Below, one piece after another: positions 33,785 through 43,062 of a stretch of 64,000 nucleotides of DNA. Location: the NCBI GenBank assembly GCA_003134435.1, contig PLBE01000248.1, positions 1 through 64,000 on the forward strand, given 5' to 3'. The position numbers were made by a program, and so were the translations under genes. The notes beneath the pieces are model-generated. The model saw only the letters and a program-made list of their open reading frames with translations, did no database searches and was not told where the DNA came from. The DNA comes from Acidobacteriaceae bacterium. Lineage in GTDB: Bacteria > Acidobacteriota > Terriglobia > Terriglobales > Acidobacteriaceae. The stretch's first letter is position 1, and the number at the start of each line of letters is the position of its first letter.

Positions 33785-34345
33785 TCAGTGCGCTACGTCG
33801 TCCCGGCGCAGGACATTTCCGACCGTTGCCAGCAGAATCTTCAGGTCGAGCCAGGACGTCCGCTGGCGCAGGTACTGGTAGTCGAATTCCACCTTGTCGC
33901 GAATCGAGAGCCGGTCGCGCCCGTGGATTTGAGCCCAGCCGGTTAATCCGGGGACCAGTTCGTGGATGCCTCGTTCGGTGCGCAGGGCGATCAGATCATG
34001 TTGATTGTGCAACGCCGGGCGGGGCCCGACCAGGCTCAGATCGCCCTTCAGGATGCTGAAGACCTGGGGCAACTCATCGAGGCTGGTCCGGCGCAGGAAG
34101 GGCCCGATCGGAGTGAGGTAAGCGCCCGGTTCGGCGAGCAGATGGGTGGCGACTTCCGGGCTGTCGAGGCGCATGCTGCGGAACTTCGGCATGCGGAAGA
34201 TCACGTTGTTGCGGCCCACCCGGTTCGACCAGTAGAGTGCAGGCCCCTTCGAAGAAAGCTTCACCAGCAGCGCCGTCAAAAGCATCGGAAAAGCGAGCAG
34301 CGAAAGCAGCGCCAGCGCCAGTACAAGATCGGTGATCCGTTTCAC
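33785..34345 (-). CDS. Undecaprenyl-phosphate sugar-1-phosphate transferase
   Basis: A 186-residue phosphoglycosyl transferase of the small monotopic (PglC/WcaJ catalytic domain) type: N-terminal re-entrant membrane helix (DLVLALALLSLLAFPMLLTA), RVGRNNVIFRMPKFRSM, the catalytic Asp-Glu in RRTSLDELPQVFSILKGD, SLVGPRPAL and PGLTGWAQIHGRD. It moves a sugar phosphate from a nucleotide sugar onto the lipid carrier, starting the repeat unit. A GTG at 34345 overlaps the previous stop (GTGA) and matches family length; the frame opens further up at 34396. Confidence 0.9.
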   Translation of the reverse strand: MKRITDLVLALALLSLLAFPMLLTALLVKLSSKGPALYWSNRVGRNNVIFRMPKFRSMRLDSPEVATHLLAEPGAYLTPIGPFLRRTSLDELPQVFSILKGDLSLVGPRPALHNQHDLIALRTERGIHELVPGLTGWAQIHGRDRLSIRDKVEFDYQYLRQRTSWLDLKILLATVGNVLRRDDVAH

Positions 34346-35424
34346 GGGCGCCCAAACCGGCGGGTTCCGGCGCCTGACTGGCGCTCGCGGGCGCACTTGT
34401 CGGAAGAGCGCAGTCCCTTCCGCTCCAGGTACCTATCCGCCGTTTCCCGTAGCCCGTCCGCCAGGGAATACGGCGGAGTCCATGCCAGGTCGCGGCGAAT
34501 TCTTGAACTGTCGACCACGAGCGAGGACAGCAGGCTGGATACCTGCTTCGATCGTCCCAGGAGTTGGCCCGAGGCCCGCAGGCCGGCGAGGGGCAAGGAT
34601 ATCAACCTCGCCCGGCGTCCCAATGCGTCGGCGATACGAAGAATTAACTCGCGCGTATCCACGTCCTCACCATCGCTTAACAAAAACGTCTGTCCGGAAG
34701 CGGCCGGGTGCCAGGCGCAGGCGAGGATCGCGTTTGCCATGTTACCTACGTAGATCAGGCTCCGGCGTGCCTGGATCGCCCCAAAGGGGAGGGGGAGGCC
34801 GCGATCCACCAGCCGCACCAGCCGGGTGAAGTTACCCGGCTCCCCCGGGCCATAGACGATCGGCGGACGAAGAATCACTATCTCGAGCCCGGATTCTCTG
34901 GCGATTCTCCGCAGCTTCTTTTCCGCGGACCACTTCGAAAGCGCGTAAGCATCCTGCGGATGCGGCGCGTCGGATTCCGTAAACGGGTGATCGCCCGTGC
35001 TTCTCCCGTTCACGCCCACCGAACTGATGTAGATCAGCCGCTTTACGTCCGCGATTGCCGCGGACCTGGCTAACTGCTCGGTGCCGAGCGCATTGACGCG
35101 ATGAAATTCCGCCACCGCGCTGGCCGAAGCCTGATTGGTCACATGGACGTGCGCCGCCAGATGGACGACGACCGTGATCCCGGCTAACACCTTGGACCAG
35201 TTGGTCGACGGACCGACATCGCCCACAGCGCAAGTCTCCAACCCGGCGGAAAGACCCTCCTGCGGTTGTTCGGAAGATGAAGACAGGAGTTGACTAGCGG
35301 AGAACTTCGGGCACGGCATATTGCGAACCGTGCCTCGCACCGGGATCTTCCGTTCGGCCAGCGCCCTGCAGGTCTCGCGACCGATGAATCCGTGAGCTCC
35401 AGTCACCAGCACTGTATCGATCAT
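34342..35424 (-). CDS. NAD-dependent epimerase/dehydratase (UDP-glucose 4-epimerase-like)
   Basis: A 360-residue extended SDR: nucleotide motif VLVTGAHGFIGRETCRAL, VVHLAAHVHVTNQ, catalytic Ser in YISSVGVNG and the YxxxK pair in DAYALSKWSAEKKL, then LRPPIVYGPGEPGNFTRLV. It is likely to epimerise or dehydrate a UDP-sugar used by the transferases of the cluster. Its ATG is embedded in a GATCGAT-rich tandem-repeat tract, and the ribosome site is weak. It overlaps the downstream transferase by four bases. Confidence 0.85.
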   Translation of the reverse strand: MIDTVLVTGAHGFIGRETCRALAERKIPVRGTVRNMPCPKFSASQLLSSSSEQPQEGLSAGLETCAVGDVGPSTNWSKVLAGITVVVHLAAHVHVTNQASASAVAEFHRVNALGTEQLARSAAIADVKRLIYISSVGVNGRSTGDHPFTESDAPHPQDAYALSKWSAEKKLRRIARESGLEIVILRPPIVYGPGEPGNFTRLVRLVDRGLPLPFGAIQARRSLIYVGNMANAILACAWHPAASGQTFLLSDGEDVDTRELILRIADALGRRARLISLPLAGLRASGQLLGRSKQVSSLLSSLVVDSSRIRRDLAWTPPYSLADGLRETADRYLERKGLRSSDKCARERQSGAGTRRFGRP

Positions 35425-35452
35425 TATCGGTTGCCAGTTTTATTGATCGTTA

Positions 35453-35545
35453 GTTCTGATCCATCAGTTCTGATCCATCAGTTTTGATCGATCAGTCTTG
35501 ATCGATCAGTTTCCGGTCGATCATGGGATTGATCGATCATGGGTC
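35453..35545. repeat. 14 bp tandem repeat array upstream of the epimerase gene
   Basis: Unit copies GTTCTGATCCATCA (35453, 35467), GTTTTGATCGATCA (35481) and GTCTTGATCGATCA (35495) are followed by looser units around 35509, 35524 and 35541. The core TGATCGATCA is a palindrome. The array fills most of the 139-base gap between the GT4 stop and the epimerase start, whose ATGATCGAT belongs to the same motif. Confidence 0.8.
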
Positions 35546-35563
35546 TTTATCGATCGTTGGTTT

Positions 35564-36787
35564 TTACCGGGCGCTGCCCTGGCCGGCGAACGCGCGCCGC
35601 CCGGATGCCGCCGCCAGTTCCGCGTACACTCCCAGCGTCTGCTCGACCGTCTTGCGCCAGTCGAACTTCCGCGCCTGCGCGCTGCCTCGCTGCATCAATT
35701 CGCGTCGCAGCGCTTCGTCCCCGAGCAACCGCACCAGCGCCGCCCCGATCGATTTCTCCGAGGACGGGTCGACCAGGATGGCGGCGCCGCCCGCAATCTC
35801 GGACACCGACGTGCCGTCCGAGGCAATGACCGGCGCGCCGCACGCCATCGCCTCCAGCACCGGGAAACCAAAGCCTTCATACCGTGTGGGGTAGAGAAAG
35901 CAGCGTGCGGACGCGTACATCCAGGCCAGTACCTCCTCCGGCACATATCCCGCGAACCACACCCGGTCGCTCAAACCCATCTCACCAACCAGGCGATAGG
36001 CTGCGGAGGAACGCCAATCCCGCAATCCAACGATGACCAGCCGTTCCTGCTGCGGGAACTCGCGCCAGCGCGAAGCGTATGCCCGGATGGCCGCCAGCGT
36101 GTTTTTCCTGGGATCGTCGGCGCCTAAAGTCAGAATGAAGGGCGAGTCCAGGCGCGCTCCCCCCAGTTCCTTGGGCGGGAGAGGGGGAGCGCCCGCCCGA
36201 GCCGCGAAGCAGGGGTTGACCCCCTCATGGATGACCCGAATGCGATCCGGGGGAATCGCCAGGTATTCGACGATCTCCTGCTTGGAGAATTCCGAGACGG
36301 TAATGATGCGGTCCGCGCGCCGCGCCACTCGCGGCACCACCATCCTCCGGTAGAACCTTCCCAACCGCTGGCGCGGCACCTTGGAGGCCGCTAGGACGGC
36401 GGAGGGGAGCAGGTACATCACATCGTGAATCGTGATCACCAGCTTCACGCCTGACAGACAAGCCAGCGGGGCCGTATTGGCCGGACAATGCAAGATCTCG
36501 AGACGATCCTGATAGGTCCAGACCGGTAACACGGACTGCTCCCAAAGTGGGTACGGCAGGCTGCCGGGATCGCGAAACCTGACTCGGCCGCCAGCTGTCG
36601 ATTCCGGAAACGCCCGGGGATCGCCGTAAATGACATATTCATTCTCGTTTGGATTCCGATCATCTTTCGCATACTGGTGCCCAACGCCGCCGCCGGTCTG
36701 GATGAGCCTGGAAACCAGTTGGCAGACATACTTGCCGATCCCACGGAGTTCGTAGGATGCGAAATGGGCGTCAATTCCGATACGCAT
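35564..36787 (-). CDS. GT4-family glycosyltransferase (EPS cluster, 2)
   Basis: A 407-residue GT-B enzyme: N-terminal RIGIDAHFASYELRGIGKYV, inter-domain HEGVNPCFA and LTLGADDPRKN, and the donor-site E-x7-E in YEGFGFPVLEAMACGAPVI. It adds one sugar of the repeat unit at the cytoplasmic face. The start at 36787 overlaps the previous gene by 17 bases. Its C-terminal coding end is close to the repeat array that separates it from the epimerase. Confidence 0.85.
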   Translation of the reverse strand: MRIGIDAHFASYELRGIGKYVCQLVSRLIQTGGGVGHQYAKDDRNPNENEYVIYGDPRAFPESTAGGRVRFRDPGSLPYPLWEQSVLPVWTYQDRLEILHCPANTAPLACLSGVKLVITIHDVMYLLPSAVLAASKVPRQRLGRFYRRMVVPRVARRADRIITVSEFSKQEIVEYLAIPPDRIRVIHEGVNPCFAARAGAPPLPPKELGGARLDSPFILTLGADDPRKNTLAAIRAYASRWREFPQQERLVIVGLRDWRSSAAYRLVGEMGLSDRVWFAGYVPEEVLAWMYASARCFLYPTRYEGFGFPVLEAMACGAPVIASDGTSVSEIAGGAAILVDPSSEKSIGAALVRLLGDEALRRELMQRGSAQARKFDWRKTVEQTLGVYAELAAASGRRAFAGQGSAR

Positions 36788-37988
36788 GGCGGGTGGATGT
36801 AAGCTTTCGATCGAGGAGATCCTGGTAGAGCAGTTCCAGCCGCTGCGTGTTTTTTTCCCAACTGTATTTTTCAGCCACCAGCCGCTTTCCGTTCTCCGCC
36901 AAGGCGGTTGCCAGCATCGGGTTCTCCAGAATGCTGCGGATCGCCTGGACATACCCCGACGCGTCTGCCGCTACCAGAAAATCTGTCCCGGGCAGTCCAT
37001 GCATGCCTTTTACCAGCGCGGAAACCACCACCGGAATGCCGCAGGCCATGGCTTCCAGCGCCTTGGTTTGAACCCCATTGCCTCCGCTGCAAATCGGCAC
37101 CACGGCGACATCCGCCTGCAACAGATGCTGCCGGACGTCCGGGACGAATCCAGTCACCTCCACGTCGGGGAACTGCTGCGCCAGTCGCAGGAGGTTGGCG
37201 CCGGGACGGTTGCCCACGATGCGCAGGCGCGCCTGCGGCACGGCTTGCCGCAACCGCGGCCAGATGTCGTGGAGCAGAAAAATCGCCGCTTCCTGATTCG
37301 GCCAATAAACCAGATTGCCGGTGAAGATGACCAGTTTGTGGGCCGGAGTCGACGATCTCGGTCGGACGGAAAGATCGACTCCACCCGGCACTCCGCCGGG
37401 GATCACGGTCACGTTCGGAGCATGCAGCGCCTGCCGGTCAGTCTCGGAACAGACCACCACGGCATCAAAACTCCGGCAGATGCGTTGCTCAAAACGAAGC
37501 ATGCGCTCGGCTTCGATCCGCCACAACTTTTCGATCGGCCAGTGACCATCGTCGGCCCGCCACTTCATGTTCAGCGACAGGGTATCAATCATCTCGCACA
37601 CCTTCACCATGCCGGCGATGCCGATGGTGTGGTTCGCTGCCCTTGCCAGTACGGTGTGGATCACATCGAATTTGCGCTTCGCCAGGATTTCACGCAGCCG
37701 CCGCTGGTATTCGCGCGACGAATAGTAAAGCACCTGCAACGGGAGTGCACTGAGGGCTCCCGCCATCGTACTGGCGCAGGACCGCCACTTCGGCAGACGC
37801 ACGGTATGCACCTCGGCGCAGAACGGCTGCAACTGGCGAACATGTTCCATCTCCTTTGACCCCTCGACAAACGACAGCAGCGTGATCTGGTGTTTGCGCG
37901 CCAGTTGCCGGATGCGAAAATATGGCACCAACTGGTCGCCATGCATCAAGGGATAAGGGAAGCGGGCGGTCGTGTATAAAATATTCAT
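36771..37988 (-). CDS. GT4-family glycosyltransferase (EPS cluster, 1)
   Basis: A 405-residue GT-B enzyme whose start (MNILYTTARFPYPLMHGDQL) and layout match the sugar transferases of the PEP-CTERM/EpsH-linked Stp1-type subgroup. The donor-site region reads GGNGVQTKALEAMACGIPVV and the hinge LVIFTGNLVYWPNQEAA. The substrate is unknown. No exosortase is present, so the EpsH link is a family resemblance only. The ATG at 37988 is favoured over 38000. Confidence 0.85.
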   Translation of the reverse strand: MNILYTTARFPYPLMHGDQLVPYFRIRQLARKHQITLLSFVEGSKEMEHVRQLQPFCAEVHTVRLPKWRSCASTMAGALSALPLQVLYYSSREYQRRLREILAKRKFDVIHTVLARAANHTIGIAGMVKVCEMIDTLSLNMKWRADDGHWPIEKLWRIEAERMLRFEQRICRSFDAVVVCSETDRQALHAPNVTVIPGGVPGGVDLSVRPRSSTPAHKLVIFTGNLVYWPNQEAAIFLLHDIWPRLRQAVPQARLRIVGNRPGANLLRLAQQFPDVEVTGFVPDVRQHLLQADVAVVPICSGGNGVQTKALEAMACGIPVVVSALVKGMHGLPGTDFLVAADASGYVQAIRSILENPMLATALAENGKRLVAEKYSWEKNTQRLELLYQDLLDRKLTSTRHAYRN

Positions 37989-38043
37989 CGCGGTCTCCAT
38001 GGACTTGAGTTGATTGGACGGGGATTTCGCGCGGGGTTCTACT

Positions 38044-38883
38044 CTAGGTCCAGGCGTGCAGCATCACGGGGCGGGGGCGTCCGGCGTTGTAGGAGAGACC
38101 TTTGATGCGAAACTTATACTCGGGTACGAGGCCTTGCAAAAAGGCGACCATCTCTTTCCAGTTGTTTCCGGGATGATAGACGGTGAAAGCGATCTTCGGA
38201 CCGTCCCTTTGGATAATCCTCCGGGCCCCCTGCAGTACTTCGAATTCGTAGGACTCCAGATCGCCCTTGATGAAATCAACCCGGGTATTGCTCCGCTCCG
38301 CCCACGCGTCCACGGTCGTCATGGAGATGGGTACGCCGTCGTCGCGGCTGACGAAGCCATACAGCGAAATCCCGGAGAGAAAAGCTTTGCCTTCGGCGGC
38401 GCCCAAAGCAGCGGGAACGACGATCGCGTTCCGAGCCTCGCCGAAGGTCCGTTGCAGGCTGCCGGCAAAGTCCGGAGACGGTTCGAAGATCGCAACCTGA
38501 CTCGCCCGTTCGAGCACGCTCAAGGCAAAGAGGCCTTCCGCGGCGCCGCAATCCAGCACCACATCGCCCCGTCGAACCGTGGTTTCGGGCACTTCGTAGT
38601 GGTGCCAGTCGGCTTCGTGCAGGCAGTCGGTGGCGGCCTTATACAAATCGAAGATGCCCAGTTGTCTGGGCCAGAACAACGGCCGTTCCATCCCGCGAAA
38701 ATAGATCTGCTGATACTCGCCCGCCGCCTCGATGCGCGAAATGTAACGCGGCCCAATGGCGGTACACGGAGGCTTGAAGACACCTCGGGTCAAGGTTTCC
38801 CCGAAGGCGATAGAGAAGTCTTTTTCCGCCGCAAAATAGCCTTTCAGTAAGTTGGTGCGGTTACGGATTTGCCCGCTCGACAT
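38044..38883 (-). CDS. FkbM-family methyltransferase (EPS cluster, 2)
   Basis: A 279-residue protein with a SAM-binding Rossmann fold in its second half: VVLDCGAAEGLFALSVLE (motif I), VAIFEPSP, then MTTVDAWAER and VDFIKGDLESYEFEVLQGAR, the FkbM signature with DxEGxE-like acidic residues. It probably O-methylates a sugar of the polysaccharide. The first 85 residues are a divergent extension. The start at 38883 was chosen from the GAGACAGGA ribosome site. Confidence 0.8.
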   Translation of the reverse strand: MSSGQIRNRTNLLKGYFAAEKDFSIAFGETLTRGVFKPPCTAIGPRYISRIEAAGEYQQIYFRGMERPLFWPRQLGIFDLYKAATDCLHEADWHHYEVPETTVRRGDVVLDCGAAEGLFALSVLERASQVAIFEPSPDFAGSLQRTFGEARNAIVVPAALGAAEGKAFLSGISLYGFVSRDDGVPISMTTVDAWAERSNTRVDFIKGDLESYEFEVLQGARRIIQRDGPKIAFTVYHPGNNWKEMVAFLQGLVPEYKFRIKGLSYNAGRPRPVMLHAWT

Positions 38884-38983
38884 TCCTGTCTCCAATCTCC
38901 CGGCCGGTGCCGGGCAGAGAGCGACAACGCTTCGCAGCCCGACCCGAACGTCAGCCCCAGCCCGGAAAAGTTCACCGGCGCGC

Positions 38984-39820
38984 CTATTTTCTGAAGACGA
39001 TCCCATCGTCGCTTTCTTCGCGACCGAACATGGTTTGTAATACATCGCCGAACTGGTCCCGGCCGACGCAAAGGTTCTGGCTGGGCACAAAGAGCGTCGA
39101 GAAATGCGGTCGAATCAGCGCCAAAAGCTGATCGACCGACACCCCGGCGACATTCCTTAGATGATGCGGAATAAACTCCATGAATAGCACCGAGGCGCGG
39201 CTGAGAATCCGTTGCATTCCGCCCAGCGCGGAATATTCCGAGCCCTCGATATCCATGAGGATCACGTCGATGGCCGCATCCCCCAGGACCTCGTCCAGAG
39301 GATGGGACGCGACCGACGTGACCTCGGGAGAGTCGTAAAAGTAGGCATAATCCCGAACCTGGGGCATGCGTTTCGCCCCCCCGGAGTTGGTCCTGCTCAA
39401 AACAAACTGGATCTCTTCCTGCCGGTCGCCCGCCGCGATATTGAGCGCGCGCACATTGTGGCAGCCGTTCAGCAGCAGGTTCTCCTGCAACAACTGAAAT
39501 GTCCGCGGGTTCGCTTCAATCGCAATCAGTTGGCGGCAATGTTTTGCAGCCGGGACGGCCAGCGTCCCCACGTGCGTGCCCACCATCAGGACGGTTGACT
39601 GCTCGGTGACCACCGACAGCAGTCGCTCGAGTTCCGCATCGCCGTACTGTCCATCGTGCGCCAGACGCCATCCCACCGACATATCTTCGACATCCACCAG
39701 AAAAATTCCCCGTTCGCCCCGCACCAGAAGGGCGTCGACGTGGCGGCCGATCAGCGCCCGGCGGGCCGCCGAAGTAGCCCGCACCAACGTAAGCTTGGAA
39801 TAATTGAGCAGCGTTGTCAT
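38984..39820 (-). CDS. FkbM-family methyltransferase (EPS cluster, 1)
   Basis: A 278-residue methyltransferase: VLMVGTHVGTLAVPAAKH (SAM motif I), LIAIEANPRTFQLLQENLLL, LDEVLGDAAIDVILMDIEGS and EYSALGGMQRIL, the FkbM pattern. The ATG at 39820 overlaps the Wzy stop by four bases (ATGA), which settles the start against the frame opening at 40096. It is not a close duplicate of the next FkbM gene, so two different methylations are likely. Confidence 0.85.
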   Translation of the reverse strand: MTTLLNYSKLTLVRATSAARRALIGRHVDALLVRGERGIFLVDVEDMSVGWRLAHDGQYGDAELERLLSVVTEQSTVLMVGTHVGTLAVPAAKHCRQLIAIEANPRTFQLLQENLLLNGCHNVRALNIAAGDRQEEIQFVLSRTNSGGAKRMPQVRDYAYFYDSPEVTSVASHPLDEVLGDAAIDVILMDIEGSEYSALGGMQRILSRASVLFMEFIPHHLRNVAGVSVDQLLALIRPHFSTLFVPSQNLCVGRDQFGDVLQTMFGREESDDGIVFRK

Positions 39821-41259
39821 TTGGCGGACTCCTCCAACCCGGGGCGTCGAACGCCACCGTTCCGGGTGATATAGGCCAGCGTGAGCGCGATGGGAATCAG
39901 GTAATACAGCCCCATCGTCATGGCGGAATTGAAATCGCTTCGCAGCCAGACGAACAGGAAGACCGCGAAGCTGGCATATAACAGAACCCGGCCGTACTCT
40001 CCCGTCGACCGCAGCCCTCGGTACGCGGCGGCACTGAGCGCACCCGTCAGACCAAAGCCTAAAACCAATCCGGGCCAGGAGAAATTCATATACCACTCCC
40101 CCCAGGCTCCCACCCCGGTGACGAAACCGCTGTCATAGCCATCCGGATTGGTCTGGCGGGTAAACAACGCGCAGGCCCCGAGCGGCTTCGAAGGCATCAG
40201 GACGCGGGGAATCGGCTTGAAAATCACGGGCGTGAAAGTCATGCCCCATTGATAAGGAAGCTCGGCCGGCGTGATGGAGATGACTTCGGAAAGGTTCGAG
40301 AGTTCCTCCAGATTGGCGACCACGTAGCGCAGAACGAGGTTGTCGTGCAGGCCGGCGAATTCGACGAGCTCCCCGGTCTCTGCCATGCTGTTTCCCGGGG
40401 AAATCCATTCCCGATAGAAGCCGGCGGCGCCGAGGTAGGCCAGCACCAGGGCAAACAGGAGCGCCACCTGGAAGACGTTGATCCTCTGCTTCATGTAATG
40501 CCAGCAGCAGGCGAACATCATCAGGCAAATCACGGTATACAAGCGGCCCAGCAGAAACGTGGAGCACACTGCCAGCAGGCAATAGCATCCGGTCCAAAGA
40601 GTTCGTCGGCCCTGCCTGAGCCAGAGGCCCAACTCGACCAGCGCCCCCACCGGAAGCAGCAGGCAAAGCCATGGAACGTAGAAAAACCAGGCCTTCATCT
40701 CTCCCGGAGCCTTGATGTCGGGATCGAGCAGCAGATAGTAGAGAAAAGATCCGCCCAGGCAACGCAACGCCCCGAAGCCGGCGATACCTAGAAGCAGTAG
40801 GATCAGACTCGCGCCCCGGGCTCGCTCCCGATTCCATGGACGATCGAGCCAGGTCCGGCGGCGCACCACCCACTCTCCCGGCCCGAAGCGATAGCCGAGA
40901 GCAAAACAAACGAAGCCTAATCCCGAAGCCCACAGCGCTTTCCATGCCGCCGTCGTGGCCGGATCCAACCAGGAATCGTCCAGCCACACCGCGAACAGAG
41001 CGCGCACGGGATAGAAAATCACGAAGAACGCGAAAGTCAGGTGCAAGGGCTCGAAAAGATCGAATTGCCGGTCGAGGCGACAGAATCGGGTGCAGAGGGC
41101 TGTCCCGGCAATTATCCCCAACGCGTGCCACACAATGCTTTCCGCGGGCTTGACGGTCCCCGACCGCAACTCCGCCAGAAGGAGGATCAGCAGCGTGAGC
41201 GGAACCAGCCACACCCATCCGGGCAAGAAAAAATTGGGCGAAATCTGGGCCCGATTCAT
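39817..41259 (-). CDS. Wzy-like O-antigen/EPS polymerase
   Basis: A 480-residue integral membrane protein with about 11-12 hydrophobic segments and a large polar loop in the C-terminal half (about 290-400), as in Wzy polymerases. No catalytic motif is diagnostic for Wzy; the call rests on topology, size and position between the flippase and glycosyl-modifying genes. Wzy joins repeat units on the periplasmic side. The ATG at 41259 overlaps the flippase stop (TGATG); the upstream frame extension is an artefact. Confidence 0.75.
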   Translation of the reverse strand: MNRAQISPNFFLPGWVWLVPLTLLILLLAELRSGTVKPAESIVWHALGIIAGTALCTRFCRLDRQFDLFEPLHLTFAFFVIFYPVRALFAVWLDDSWLDPATTAAWKALWASGLGFVCFALGYRFGPGEWVVRRRTWLDRPWNRERARGASLILLLLGIAGFGALRCLGGSFLYYLLLDPDIKAPGEMKAWFFYVPWLCLLLPVGALVELGLWLRQGRRTLWTGCYCLLAVCSTFLLGRLYTVICLMMFACCWHYMKQRINVFQVALLFALVLAYLGAAGFYREWISPGNSMAETGELVEFAGLHDNLVLRYVVANLEELSNLSEVISITPAELPYQWGMTFTPVIFKPIPRVLMPSKPLGACALFTRQTNPDGYDSGFVTGVGAWGEWYMNFSWPGLVLGFGLTGALSAAAYRGLRSTGEYGRVLLYASFAVFLFVWLRSDFNSAMTMGLYYLIPIALTLAYITRNGGVRRPGLEESAK

Positions 41260-42896
41260 CACTCCCCGGTTTCCTGGGCGCGCGGTTCCTCTCCACCGGG
41301 GACGCATTCTGGAGCGGAGAAGGGGACAGGAAAAACCATCGTCCGGGACGGAGCTAACCGGGACGGAGCCCACATGGCATGGGCCAGCCGCAGCGCGTGG
41401 GCGCGTTCCGAAGGGCCGATGAGAAGCATGGTGACGCCATAGATCAGCGTCCCGCAAATCGTTCCCAGGATCGTGCCCCAGGTCGTTCCCCAGATGGTTC
41501 CCGGCGTTCTCCCCAAGGTCATGCCGTGCGTCATCCCGAGCATCCCGGCGGGGCCCATGAAAACCATGACCGCCACCATGATGGCGCTGGCCAGAGCAGG
41601 CTTGAAAAGATACTGCGCCCAGCGCAAGGGCGAAATGCGCCGGAACTGGAACCAGAGACCGAGCGAGATGAGCGCCGAACTGGCCAGACGCGCCAACCCC
41701 GCTCCCATCAAACCCAGTTTTGGAATCAATGCGAGATTCAAGCCCACGCTCAGGACCGCTCCCACTCCCACGGCCTTCATATAGGCTCGGGATTGGTCGC
41801 ACGCCATCAGGGCGTAGCCCCAGTTCAAGCCGATGATTTCGATCGCAACGGCCCAGATCAGCAATTGGAATGCGAGGGTGGCGGAGCGGTACTCGGCTCC
41901 GTACAAACTGGTCAGGATCGGGCCGGCCAGCACCGTTCCGCCCGCCGCCATGGGAATCGCCAGAAACAGAGTGAGCCGGAGAGAAGAACGAATCAGTCCG
42001 GGCAGCTTCCCGCGATCCTGCTGGTAATGCCGCGCAATGACCGGGAAGGTTGTTTCAAAGAACAGCCCTCCCAGCATCAAAACAAAGGCGACCGATTTGT
42101 AGGCGGCGCTGTAATAGCCAACCGACACCGCGCCCCGCAGGAAGCCCAGCACGACGATGTCGGTCAAGTAGTACACCTGCAGGAGCATGAAGGCAAAACC
42201 GAGGGGAAGCGATTCCCGCATCGCTCTTTTCCAGAAAACGAGACGCACTCGCGGCACCGGCCATCCGTAATCCCGCCGAAATACGTCCCACCCCAGCCCG
42301 GCCGCCAAAACGGTCGAAAAGAAGAAGAAAACTGGTATGCGCAAAACTTGAGATGGCTGCTTGACCCAGAACAATACGAGGACAAGGTAGGGAACAGAGC
42401 GCACCAGTTCGATCAGGCCCACAACATTCATGCGCTCCATGCCCTTGAAGGCCCAGTCCAGCAGCGCGGCTGTCGGGAACAAAGACAGGCCGAAGAGAAG
42501 GATCAGGATTTTGAGTTGCCCGTCGAGCGTCGTAAAGCGAATCAATAAAACCAGCAGCACAAACGAAACCAGCGTCAGAGCCAGGCGGAGCGATAGAATA
42601 CCCGCGACTTTACCCTGAATTTCGCCAGGACGCCGCGCCACCTCCCGGGTCCCGAACGTCATCAGGCCCAGGTGTGTCAGCAGCGTCCAATAAGTGAAGA
42701 TTGCCAGCGCAAAATTAATTTGTCCAAAAGCAGCGACTCCTAAGTGCCGGGCAATGTAAATGAGCGAACCGAAAGTCAGAAGACGGCTGGCGGCGTAGGA
42801 GGCGGCAAGAAACGAATAGTTCTTGAACACTCCCACCCGGGCGTGATTCGAAGCGTTCGAGCCGTCGCCGGTGGGTTTCGAGCGGTCCCATGTCAT
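41259..42896 (-). CDS. Wzx-like polysaccharide flippase
   Basis: About 545 residues with 12-14 transmembrane helices and the MOP/RfbX pattern (NYSFLAASYAASRLLTFGSL, LGVAAFGQINFALAIF, EYRSATLAFQLL). It flips lipid-linked repeat units across the inner membrane. After the last conserved helices is a strange run, GMTHGMTL then GRTPGTIWGTTWGTILGTIC, made by a 12 bp tandem repeat, and a hydrophilic tail. The start is uncertain (42896 or 42980); neither has a strong ribosome site. Confidence 0.85.
   Translation of the reverse strand: MTWDRSKPTGDGSNASNHARVGVFKNYSFLAASYAASRLLTFGSLIYIARHLGVAAFGQINFALAIFTYWTLLTHLGLMTFGTREVARRPGEIQGKVAGILSLRLALTLVSFVLLVLLIRFTTLDGQLKILILLFGLSLFPTAALLDWAFKGMERMNVVGLIELVRSVPYLVLVLFWVKQPSQVLRIPVFFFFSTVLAAGLGWDVFRRDYGWPVPRVRLVFWKRAMRESLPLGFAFMLLQVYYLTDIVVLGFLRGAVSVGYYSAAYKSVAFVLMLGGLFFETTFPVIARHYQQDRGKLPGLIRSSLRLTLFLAIPMAAGGTVLAGPILTSLYGAEYRSATLAFQLLIWAVAIEIIGLNWGYALMACDQSRAYMKAVGVGAVLSVGLNLALIPKLGLMGAGLARLASSALISLGLWFQFRRISPLRWAQYLFKPALASAIMVAVMVFMGPAGMLGMTHGMTLGRTPGTIWGTTWGTILGTICGTLIYGVTMLLIGPSERAHALRLAHAMWAPSRLAPSRTMVFPVPFSAPECVPGGEEPRAQETGE
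41446..41541. repeat. 12 bp tandem repeat inside the Wzx gene
   Basis: Eight units of 12 bases from 41446 onward (for example ATCGTTCCCAGG at 41458, ATCGTGCCCCAG at 41470, GTCGTTCCCCAG at 41482, ATGGTTCCCGGC at 41494) encode a four-residue GTxx repeat in a C-terminal membrane segment. The period keeps the frame, so unit number could vary without disrupting the protein. Confidence 0.8.
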
Positions 42897-43062
42897 CTTA
42901 ATTTTTTGGCTGGAATTCTGGCGTGGAACAGAACCCGGCAGACCCTTCGTCAGACGGATCGAATCCACGGTTCCAGGCATCGGAACCCGCCGGTTTCATC
43001 GGCGGCCCTTGGTGGACCCGGTGGTAAAGCCCATCTTCTTCCGCGATCATCCTCGGGAGACT

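Noticed and set aside
35425-35563. CRISPR-like array
   Set aside because: Units are contiguous 14 bp tandem copies with no spacers and no cas genes nearby.
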